Positions 54,988 to 64,000 of a stretch of DNA of 64,000 bases are shown in pieces. Position 1 is the stretch's first letter. Every line of letters begins with the position of its first letter. Source of the stretch: Meconema thalassinum (lineage: Eukaryota; Arthropoda; Insecta; Orthoptera; Tettigoniidae); the NCBI GenBank assembly GCA_946902985.2, contig OX336389.2, positions 342,028,444 to 342,092,443 of the forward strand. The letters are read 5' to 3'. A model generated the notes under the pieces. It saw only the letters and a program-made list of their open reading frames with translations, was not told the origin of the DNA and did no database searches. The position numbers and the translations under genes are program-made.

Positions 54988-57301
54988 TGTGTAACGGCTG
55001 GCCGGAAACATCAACTACTCTGCAATGAAAAGATAAGTAACAATCCAAATTGTTTTAAACCACATTTTTAAAGGTTTTAAACGATTCTAAAGGCTTTTAA
55101 TGAATGCTATCGGCAGTATTTAAAATTACACATTATTGTGCATTCTCCTAACTGCCCTACGAGGGAAATGTCTTTGTCTTTCTTAAGCTAACTAAGCTTG
55201 CCATTGAAATGCATGACAACCTAGTTCTTCTTGTACGAAATAAGGGGGATACCTTCTCTTCATCGAGGGAATTCGGCCAAACTCATAGCTGTATGAAGAC
55301 ATAACTTTGCTTCCTTCGTGGGATTTTCTACTCGCCCTATTCAACTAAAATTACAACTCCAGAAACTTCCATTTGCAATAGACTTTAAACAGTGAAAAAC
55401 TAAACTCTACAACGTCAAATTACTGCTAACGTTCAACTCAAATTGAACTATGAACTGCAATAGTGACATTTCACTCACGGTCAACAAAACTGTCAGTGCT
55501 ACGAAAAGATTTCGTGTGGCTATCTTCCGCGCCACTTCCGTCCGAAACTGTAAAATCGGCCAGGCTTTAATTCCCCATTTCCTCTATCCCCAATTTTCCT
55601 ATTACTAACAATTTAGTGTAATTTAAATAATTTTCTTGCAATCTACTACGAGGCTTAGCCTATAAATAGGCTCCTTCCGATTTTTTCAGGTATTACATCT
55701 CGTCATTACTGTAAATACCCTATGTGGCTATAAAACCACATTTTAATCCGCACTTTCATTTTCCTGCTGCGTTCAGGAATTTTGAATTTATAATTTCCCC
55801 ATTATTAAAACATTTGTATCTTTTCTTATGTAATCAAGGCTTCACTAATGTGAACTTTACAATTATATTTAACATCTGGTAATTACTGCTTCAATAATCA
55901 AAGGTGGTTATAAATCCTCCTTTTAATCCTTTTTTTCTCCTGCTGTGCCCAGGAATTTAAAATCATTTGTTTAGCGTTCTTTTCGCTTTACTACAAAAAC
56001 ATTCTAATAAAACATTGGTACTCTATTTAACCAATCTAACAAAATATCTATACAATTTGTAAAGTTTCTTATTATTCTTTTTATAAATCCCAGACCTCTT
56101 AATTGTACAAATTGTTCGAAAACCCTCGCGAGGGTCCTTATTATTCTTGTTAGAGGTCAAGACCTTCGAATTGTACAAATTGTTCCAAAATCTACTATTG
56201 TTGAGGCAATTCAAATTGCTATAATTTCCTGGAGTTCAATTATATTGCTCGAAGAGCTGTTAGGTATGGCCTAACTTTCCCTATTCTTTTCTCTCGAATT
56301 ACTTTCTGTATTCAAAGAATTAATCACGAATACTGAATGCTAAGTTTTCTACAAATTCAATGATTTGTTGCGTTTATAGCAAAACTTCTGCTAACATTGC
56401 TCATAAATCTTTTCTCGTGATTCGTTAAAGGCAAGTATAGCTTGCTCAGACAGCTTCCTACTTGAAGCGATTTCTGCTTTGTCCTATGATTTACTACTTT
56501 GAATTGTGGTTTTGTCTAAGTTAGGTTTGGGTTTCTTACCCCGTTCTAAACTTTTAGTCGGCACTCTGCTGGATAAGAGTTTAGCCTACTTTAAACGCAA
56601 CAATTGTTTCCTTCTAGTAATTTCTTCTAATAACAATAATCTTACTAAAAGCTCTGAAAGCGCCTTATCTCTGTCCACTCTAGGGGCATTTGGTTTCTCG
56701 CTTAGGGATCCATCCTTGGTGGGGAATAAAATTATTCCTGTCAATTTCAATATCCTTAGTATATTAGAATACTCCCTAAAACATTTCCTTTTAGAAAGGA
56801 AAATAAATAATTCAACTTTCCCTTTTTTGTATTTCCTCGCCAGCGAACTGTGTACCTACATAATACCCCATTTCCCGTTTGGGAGGGACGGTAAACTTAG
56901 CGCCTGCCTGCCGGCAAACTGAGCTAGCTTTGCTCGCACCATTATACTTGCTTATAAGCACTTGGTTATACACACTCTTAGTCGCTCTATACGTAAGCCA
57001 GACTGTGTTCTCTTTATCAGTTTTATTCTTCAAGTTTTTGTTAGTTTTTTGACAATTAATCAATCTTTAAAAAATAACCTATTAATAACTCAAACTTTCG
57101 AGGCTAGTATTTGCTTTCTCGCCTTGCACTCACAAGCCTTAATCAACACCCAACTATTTATTTCATTATCTAAAATATATTGTTTCTTTCTTGGCTTGGA
57201 TTCATTCCTTTCTGCCTAGAGTTCATCTCCAATCCCAAAGCCCTTTCCTTTTTCATATCATCTTCCCTCTGGTAGTGGTTAAGACCTGGCTTGAACTACC
57301 A
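54988..57301 (+). repeat. ~2.3-kb LTR of the plus-strand BEL element
   Basis: The proposed start is TGTGTAACGGCTGG and the proposed end is GAACTACCA at 57301. It is homologous and colinear with 4065-6260 in reverse orientation. The 3' end is well supported because in the other copy a primer-binding site follows the equivalent point. The 5' end is approximate. Open frames inside (56506-56922) parallel frames in the other LTR (SKLLVG-LL-KSL), which reflects nucleotide homology only. Confidence 0.6.
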
Positions 57302-58593
57302 GTCATGTAGAATTTTTAATCTCGATTTTCATCGATTTTTGATGTTTAGTAAGTGATTTCAACGATTTAGATTTGCCATTTGGAATTCATAGTATTGTGC
57401 GATTTTTAAATACATTTATGGAGATTTTATTGTTTCGTTTCGATTTTATTATGTCGTCGAGGTTTTATTATTTCGATCCGATTGGATTATTACGTTTTCC
57501 ATAAGTTGGATGGAATTTTGTTGGAACTTACTTCCGAAAGTAACATTGTTATTATAGTCAAATTAAAGAGTACGATCTTTTATGATCTATTTTTAGATCT
57601 GAGCGAAGTTAGATTGTGCATAACTTATCGACTGATCTGGTTGTAAATATTTAGTTACGACTTTCACAAATGTGAAAGTACCGTTATGGAATTGTATTGT
57701 AAACGAGTTATGATATTGTCATATTAGAAAAGGTATACAATTTACGCTATATTATTGAAGGAAGGTAATGTTGAAAGAAATACTCGAGTGAAGTATAATA
57801 GCTGATTGAAGTTTGAATTTAAAATGTTATTATTGAAGGAACATAAGTGTTATGAAAAGTATAGTATTTTATTACATTTCTCATTAAGATAGTGAATCGA
57901 AGGAACCAGTATTTTTATCGTAATATTTTTAATTAAACTTGTATAAACTGCAATAAGAATTTCGCAACAGGAAGTTACATATTTTGCCATAATACAGCTG
58001 ATGTATTAGTGAAGGAAGGAACTGCGAAGTATATCTAAAGAGATATTTTATAGTATTCCCGTATTGACGGAGGGTTGCGTTGTATTTATGGCAATGGGCT
58101 AAGTTATGTCATTGTTTGATTATTGTTAAAGACATATCTGTAGAGACAGATCTGCGAAACATTTATGTAGTTGATGAAAGCATTATTAAGAGGCAGTAGT
58201 ATTGTAAGAGGAATATTTGAAGTTATCGATATAGTCTCAACAGTTGTAATTCTTTGAAACGAGTAGGACAGCTGATCCTAGTTGAAGTTGTGTCTGAAAG
58301 CAATTATAGGACCAATGGATCTAAAAGTAAACAGAGACCTACCTAATGGTTCTAAGTAGACACTGATGTTAATAGTAATTAATCGACGGAAAATGATATT
58401 TATATTTTATTACATAATTTTATTTAAATGAGAGACCAGTGGATGTAAAAATAAACTGTGTCTTTACTTAACTGTGTGGATTATAGAATCCTAAATTGAA
58501 ATGATTTATACCGACAAAGACATAGCAACGTGGAAGATTTTCTATATTCTGACAAGAATTAAGTTGAGATAGGAAGGAGTAAAGATGATGGAT
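57302..58593. other. AT-rich noncoding region
   Basis: No gene recognised. It is continuous in style with 61456 onward, the other flank of the gag-only element. Confidence 0.45.
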
Positions 58594-59310
58594 TGTTACG
58601 TTTTTGGGGTTCGTTAATAAGTGGTCAGGCTATAATGCACTAAATCTTCATTTACACTAATAATATTTACACTAATATTATTTACACAAATTAACACTAA
58701 AACAAATGATGCCCACTCCAAGTCATTATTTATTTACAATGTTCACTGCAAGGAAATATCTCCTACCGCCACTATTTATCTTCCACAGTCACTGTTTATC
58801 TTCCACAGTCACTATTTATCTTCCACACTTACTCTCTACGTTATTTATTTTCACAGCACTTTCTTCAATATTACAGTACTTCACATTTATTTTCACTGGT
58901 CGTTCAGCACGGCACACACCTTCAGTGTAGACTCACTCAGGACTGACTCCGAACTGCCTGCTCGCCTGAGCTCGCTCGTATATATCATCCGGCTCCTGGC
59001 CTTGAAAATTCTAGATTTCGCTACCTCCAGTAGCATCGAACCCGTTCTCATGGATTCTCTCCTAGCACCGCCCAGTCCTTTCTAGTTGGCTGTTCCCGAT
59101 CTCCCCGTTGCATCTAGTGACCTCAAGAAACAGAACAGTCTAGTAGCCCACACGCTAATGGTCTACCTGACTCGTAGGCCATTGTCATTGTGATGGCCTT
59201 GGGAGGGGCTAAGGGGGGTGCGTGCCTGCAAACTATCTCTCCCGTTGGTAGATTCGTCGCACGGTCCTTCCCTCGAGAACTGTCTGTCCGGCTAGCGGTG
59301 ACACGTTTCA
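58594..59310 (-). repeat. 3' LTR of the gag-only element (717 bp)
   Basis: It matches 60783-61455 with differences: an extra ~60-bp piece around 59003-59070 (CTTGAAAATTCTAGATTTCG), lack of a ~38-bp CACTTGCATACACACACTCT piece, and several substitutions. Includes repeated TATCTTCCACAGTCACT units. Confidence 0.93.
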
Positions 59311-60597
59311 CTGCTCCTCTCTTTAAAACAACTCGCCTCGAGATGTTCATCGTCAGACTGTCCATGGTCCTAGGGGGTGGCATTGACGGCGCAGACAAGC
59401 CCCTGTTTTGGCTGGCTCTCACTCGCTTCTCTAGCCGTGAGGTTGCTCCTCGCCGCCAGCTGCTCATTAGATGGCCCCATATACACCGTAGCCAACAGGT
59501 GACTTTTCTTCTGCAACGGCGTCCCGGTGGTGGTTTACGCCGCCTTGGTGGAGGGAAGCCAACCTCCACCCCCTCTTCGTCTCCGGCGGCGTCACTCCTC
59601 TTCGGTGGTGTCACCCAAACTGTCCTCTTCACCGCCACCATTTCCAACATGATGGTTTTTGGCCTGCCGTGGTTAGCGCCTTCCACTGAGCATCGAATAC
59701 TGACGTACCATGGCGTCGCGATGCCCACCCACGAAGATGTATGCCGCCTCTTGGTGTACGTGCTTGGGAGGCAAGCCAGCTAGCGCGAGCTCTTGAATTG
59801 ACTTACTCGGGTGCCTGTTCCTCCCTTCTAGCCGTAGGTGATACATGGCCGGTTGCTGGTAACCCCGACGATGCTCATCCAGCGTCGCGACTATCTCGTT
59901 GTAGCCGGTCCCCGACTGGATGTCGTGTAGCACCTCCGCCATGCGTTCCTGAAGTCCCGTGATGAGCTGAACTGTTCCGTCCTCCAGCGTGCACCCGGCA
60001 TGGTTCGCCACAGTGTCAAACCCGGTCCCGCAGATCTGCCGTGATATAGTCTCATCGACGTGCGGGGTCTTCATACTTGGAACACTGCTCCTGTCGTCAG
60101 AGCTGCTAAGCCTCAGTCCGGTTTCCAGGCCTGTGCTGCTTCCCAGTGGCTCGTCCCCATCTCGCTCAGCATTCCGAATTCCGGACTCCATGATGCGTTC
60201 GGCTTGGTCATCAGCACCCTCTGTAGCGTCACTGTCCATACCGCCTCCAAGCTCGTTGCACTCCGGTTTTAACTTCAGGTCTGATTTCAGCTCATCATGA
60301 CTAGTTTCATGCTCACAATGCTCCACTTTCTTTCCAGAAATTTCCTCAGTTTGCTTTTCCAAATTTTCTGGAGATGCTGCTCTTTTCCAAAATTTCCTCC
60401 ATCTGACCTATGCCATCAGTCCCGCAAGGAAGCTCGAAAAGGAATTCATCTGGGTCCTCGCCAGCGTCCATCACTATCTGTCTTAACCGCATTTGTAGCG
60501 TAGATTTAGTTCCCGTTGCATCAATGTCCCTCTCTTCCAGTTCCTCACGTAATTCTGAAACCTTCAGTGCTGAAAGTCTTACTTTCTTTGTCGCCAT
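59311..60597 (-). pseudogene. SAP-domain gag of the short LTR element
   Basis: The preferred start is the ATG at 60597 (MATKKVRLSALKV). Residues 7-42 fit a SAP DNA/chromatin-binding motif (LSALKVSELREELEERDIDA, then GTKSTLQMRL), as in gag proteins of some insect Gypsy elements. A frame change occurs near 60350-60385; the next stretch (60362-59673) is acidic with LEDGTVQLITGLQERMAEVL and a helical segment. After another change near 59690, a basic, proline/arginine-rich part includes CWLRCIWGHL near 59490, perhaps a decayed zinc knuckle. No pol follows. Confidence 0.7.
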
Positions 60598-60782
60598 TTT
60601 ACAGTCCAAAATGCGAGACACACGGACAGTCAGCACACGATTAACCAGGCTTCCAAATGGTACACACAAGACAGTCACTAAAAATTAACTAGCCACTTCC
60701 TTAAAGTAGGCCTATTTAAAAGTACGTACTGTTTCATAAAGAAGCACTCGCTTATAACCTGACCTACACATCTGACACCAGT

Positions 60783-61455
60783 TGTTACGTTTTGGGGATC
60801 GTTAATAACTGGTCAGGCTATAATGCACTAAATCTTTATTTACACTAATATTATTTACACTAATAGTATTTACACAAATTAACACTAAAACAAATTATGC
60901 CTACTCACTTGCATACACACACTCTCACGTTATACAGCTACAAGTCACTATTTATTTACAATGTTCACTGCAAGGAAATATCTCCTACCGCCACTATTTA
61001 TCTTCCACAGTCACTATTTATCTTCCACACTTAGTGTCTACGTTATTTATTTTCACAGCACTGTCTTCAATATTACAGTACTTCACATTTATTTTCACTG
61101 GTCGTTCGACACGGCACACACCTTCAGTGAAGACTCACTCAGGACTGACTCCGAACTGCCTGCTCGCCTAAGCTCGCTCGTATATATCCATCCGGCTCCT
61201 GGCCTCCTAGCACCGTCCAGTCCTTTCTAGTGTGCTGTTCCCGATCTTCCCGTAGCATCAAGTGGCCTCGAGAAACAGAACAGTCTAGTAGCCCGCACGC
61301 TAATGGCCTACCTGACTCGTAGGCCATTGTCATTGTGATGGCCTTGGGAGGGGCTAAGAGGGGTGCGTGCCCGCAAACTATCTCTCCCGTTGGTAGATTC
61401 GTCGCACGGTCCCTCCCCCGAGAACTGCCTGTCCGGCTAGCGGTGACACGTTTCA
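60783..61455 (-). repeat. 5' LTR of the gag-only element (673 bp)
   Basis: It is homologous to 58594-59310. On - it ends AACGTAACA at 60783 and is followed after one base by ACTGGTGTCAGATG, a leader similar in form to that of Gypsy A. Confidence 0.93.
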
Positions 61456-62760
61456 GTATATATTTTTCAAGTTTGAAGTTGGCATTCTTGCCAGTTGTAA
61501 ATAATGTATTTAAGATGTTAGTTGACGAACTTCATCATAACCATTTGTAGTGTATATGAAACGTGTGTAATATTTATAGGGATTTTATAAATGTAATTTC
61601 AAGCATATTTTTATGTTAATTTTTATAAAGTGTTTTATCGTTTCTGAGGAAGGATTTTAGAAAAGTAGGAGACGGGAGATATATTTTATAGATTAATAAA
61701 TAGTAATTGTAATGACGGAGGCCTACATCATGGGTAAATTCATTTATTTTGCGGGGATTTTAAATTAACTACATTAATTTTATTTTCGTTGTCAACGCCC
61801 GTTGACTAGGACACAGCAGTTGTTTGCCACAATTTAATTATTTTTGTATAATTTGAGGTTGTGGAAGTATTTCACTTTGTATTATCGTTTCCAAGAGAAA
61901 CATACACGCAATTTATTTTCAATTTAAAGACATTTACGTAAAATTTTAAAGTTTTTACTGGCGTAAGTTTTTAATTCAATGTTTAAATTTTGTTTTGTGT
62001 ATTCGTGTCAGGAATAAATGACAGGAACGTGACTTACGTTTCCCTGACAGTTTTATAGAAACTTGGCATTGTCTATTGTAGTTTATTTGTGCTATAGGGT
62101 GGAGGTTTTTTCCAGAGACCTGATCCGTATCCTTACGCCCGAGATTTTTTTTTATTCTCGTATTCCCGAGTAGTGTTGAGAATATTCCCGAGTAGTGTTG
62201 AGAACCCTTGTGTTTTGTAGTCTCTACTTAGTATAAATCGAAGTCCACGATTCTTGGATGTCACGGGTAATCTCGAGAACCTCTGGATGGATTTTGATGC
62301 GGTTTTCACCATTTTGTAAAGGATATCTCGAGGATGATTTCTGTAGAAAATAATTTATTTATGATCAAAGAAAGCCGAGCAGTAACGATTTCAGTGCAAA
62401 AGTCGAAAAAAAACTGGCGTCCGAGCGCTTTGTAAGCTTACGCTGGGCAAACCGTTAAAAATATCTAAATTCTATGAGTGTAAGAATTGTTCAGCATGAA
62501 AGGTTCTACAAAAAAGTCCGAGAGAGCATATCTCTATCTTCAATAAATCGCCCACTATAAGTGTTTTTACGTTTTCATTTCTTCCAACCATGTCCATTCA
62601 AATACTGAGGCGACTGTTTACGAGCTAGCTAAGGGCCAGTCTATCACCCCTGTTACAGACTAACTAGCGGGCGAACCTATTACCCCAGATACAGCCAGCA
62701 GCAAACCGTCGAGTCGTGCTGAGTTAAGACCTCAGAGAAGGGTGCTTGTGTTTGGAGTTT
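61456..62760. other. AT-rich noncoding region
   Basis: No gene recognised. A 21-bp direct duplication ATTCCCGAGTAGTGTTGAGA occurs at about 62162-62204. Confidence 0.45.
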
Positions 62761-63113
62761 CCCTGGAAGTGCAACTCAGCTTTTCTTCATTTCGCCCGTG
62801 AACTTTCCGTTCCGCAAAAATACACAGTCAAGTTAAGTTTGGACGGAAGGGGGATTTGTTTTTCATGCACCTCGCCATACTCTGGAAGTGCAACTCGGCT
62901 TTTCTTCATTTCGCCTGTGAACTTTTCGTTCCGCAAAATACACAGTCAAGTTAAGATTGGACTGAAGGGATATTTTTGTTTCATGCACCTCGCCATTCCC
63001 TGGAAGTGCAACTCTTCATTTCGCCTGTGAACTTTCCGTTCCGCAAAATAAACAGTTACGGTAAGTTAAGATTGGACGGAAGGGAGATTTGTGTTTCATG
63101 CACCTCGCCATTC
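62761..63113 (+). repeat. ~118-bp tandem repeat, three units
   Basis: Units start CC(or TC)TGGAAGTGCAACTC at 62761, 62879 and 62998 and end with TTCATGCACCTCGCCAT. The third lacks about 10 bases (CGGCTTTTCTT) and has a GTTACGGTAAGTTAAG variant. It lies directly upstream of the Helitron-type ORF. Confidence 0.94.
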
Positions 63114-63175
63114 TTAAATTACGTCTGACAAGAATTCGTTATAATTAATAGTCCAGTCAGCGATTTTAAGCCATC

Positions 63176-64000
63176 ATGCCGAGATGTAAAACGGATATAG
63201 GTCATAGTTCATTGACATCGAAAAAAAGCGCTTATCACGTAACAATGAAACAGAGCAACAAATAATTTCTCGATTGTCACAAGAGAAAGAAATACTTCGT
63301 CCTCGGCTCCTTCAAACCGTTGCTCAAGAAGAACACCGTCTGAACCACGATCAGAAACAAGCTTATGACACGATCATATCTAGCAACACTAAGAAGTCTG
63401 TCTGTTAGGTAGTCAGCCCGAAGGCTGGTTGGATCCTCAAAATGTACCGCCATTAGGTTTTGTAGGTAGATACCCACAAAATCCCAAGGCAGCGCAATAT
63501 TGAGGCGTACTAGGCAAGATGAGGAGTGAGGTAGTTTGTCATTGCTTTCGTCACTCACTAAGAAGGAAGGTAAGATATTTTTTCTCGATGCCCCTGGAGG
63601 CACAGGCAAAACGTCCTTGATTAATTTGTTGCTCGCCAAAGTGAGGCCGGGTGGTAATATTGCTCTTGCCGTCACGTCATCTGGAATTGCAGCCACTCTT
63701 TTGGAAGGGGGAAGAACAGCACATGCAACATTTAAACTTCCTTTGAAAGTCAGCAGTAATGTTGGAAGCGTATATAATATTTCAAAACAAAGTAACACTG
63801 CCAGGTTAATCCAAAATTGTTCTTTAGTTGTATGGGATGAGGCTACAATGTCGCACAAAACTTCCGTTGAAGCTGAAGACAGGCGCTTGCGTGATCTAAG
63901 GAATCGGAACACACCTATGGGTGGCTGCACAGTTTTGTTCGCCGGAGATTTTCGTCAAATCTTACCAGTTGTTACCAGAGGAACGAGAGCCGACGAAGTG
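63176..64000 (+). pseudogene. Helitron-type Pif1-like helicase, internally deleted, runs off the window
   Basis: The ATG at 63176 begins MPRCKTDIGH, the kind of start seen in Helitron replication/helicase ORFs. Frame-broken residues follow (RLLQTVAQEEHRL, NHDQKQAYDTII, the start of the helicase). From about 63542 one frame stays open to 64000: IFFLDAPGGTGKTSLINLLL with Walker A codons 63596-63613, LAVTSSGIAATLLEGGRTAH, SLVVWDEATMSHK with Walker B at 63833, and GGCTVLFAGDFRQILPVV. These are Pif1/RecD2-family helicase motifs I, Ia, II and III. The Rep nuclease region that should precede the helicase is missing. The long minus-strand open frame here is antisense to it. Confidence 0.87.

Larger units (their letters stand above)
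58594..61455 (-). mobile_element. Short gag-only LTR retrotransposon with SAP-domain gag
   Basis: On - the order is 5' LTR (61455-60783), leader beginning ACTGGTGTCAGATGTG, gag, purine tract AAAGAGAGGAGCAG, and 3' LTR (59310-58594). LTRs start TGAAACG and end AACGTAACA. The interior is only about 1.47 kb and holds no protease, RT or integrase, so it would need proteins from a partner. Flanking bases are GGAT (left) and GTAT (right), a possible 4-bp target duplication with one mismatch. Confidence 0.88.

Noticed and set aside
59190..59783. Plus-strand 197-codon frame across the gag-only element and its LTR
   Set aside because: Gag, SAP motif, leader and purine tract all place the element on -; this frame crosses the LTR boundary.
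63277..63930. Long minus-strand open frame of 217 codons
   Set aside because: It is antisense to the Helitron-type helicase, whose Walker motifs are clear on +.

Overview
This window looks like a stretch of a large, repeat-rich animal genome, most likely an insect. No bacterial features are present. The recognisable coding sequence is almost entirely transposable-element protein (BEL/Pao, Gypsy, Copia, Penelope, RTE-like and R1-like LINEs, mariner, Helitron), together with tRNA-derived SINEs, a BIR/RING inhibitor-of-apoptosis pseudogene and short interstitial TTAGG runs. An insect with a large genome (for example an orthopteroid) would fit, but that is inference from element types and not a species identification.

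Layout. 1-6.3 kb: two broken BEL/Pao pieces joined tail to tail, a pol fragment on + (1-2822) and a gag fragment on - (2822-3797) followed by its primer-binding site and a long LTR. 6.9-10.5 kb: Gypsy A, with 246/290-bp LTRs, whose integrase is gone and replaced by a 20-bp minisatellite. 10.8-11.4 kb: LINE debris carrying a tiny SINE-tail insertion. 11.85-12.8 kb: an intronless, frameshifted IAP-like pseudogene. 12.9-17.3 kb (- strand): a Copia fragment fused in frame to a Gypsy fragment (Gypsy B) and interrupted by a tRNA-SINE with a 14-bp target duplication. 17.3-21 kb: mostly noncoding, with an R1-like reverse-transcriptase scrap. 21.05-23.6 kb: a Penelope-like element with ~500-bp inverted terminal copies, each carrying a hammerhead-ribozyme motif, and a 12-bp target duplication.

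23.6-36.7 kb: mostly noncoding, from about 26.8 kb strongly G/T-rich on +, with a possible first exon (25680-25802), a THAP-domain scrap (28.5 kb), a diverged 0.7-0.8-kb tandem duplication (30.7-32.2 kb) and one unexplained 296-codon ORF (32523-33413, -). 36.7-38.4 kb: SINEs, an RTE-like LINE 3' end, ~117-bp repeats and TTAGG runs. 40143-48802: a complete Gypsy insertion (Gypsy C) with 1440-bp LTRs and AGCT target duplication; its 3' LTR holds a SINE absent from its 5' LTR, so an empty and a filled site can be compared directly. 50-52 kb: a mariner-type transposase pseudogene split by an antisense LINE and fused to a BEL/Pao pol fragment (52-54.4 kb) that ends in a ~2.3-kb LTR. 58594-61455 (-): a short LTR retrotransposon encoding only a SAP-domain gag. 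62.7-64 kb: ~118-bp tandem repeats, then an internally deleted Helitron-type Pif1 helicase running off the window.

None of the element proteins is an intact full-length gene. The value of the window lies in the order of insertions, shown by target duplications and interrupted frames, and in the ribozyme-bearing Penelope element, the gag-only element, the Gypsy-Copia chimera and the few non-element ORFs.
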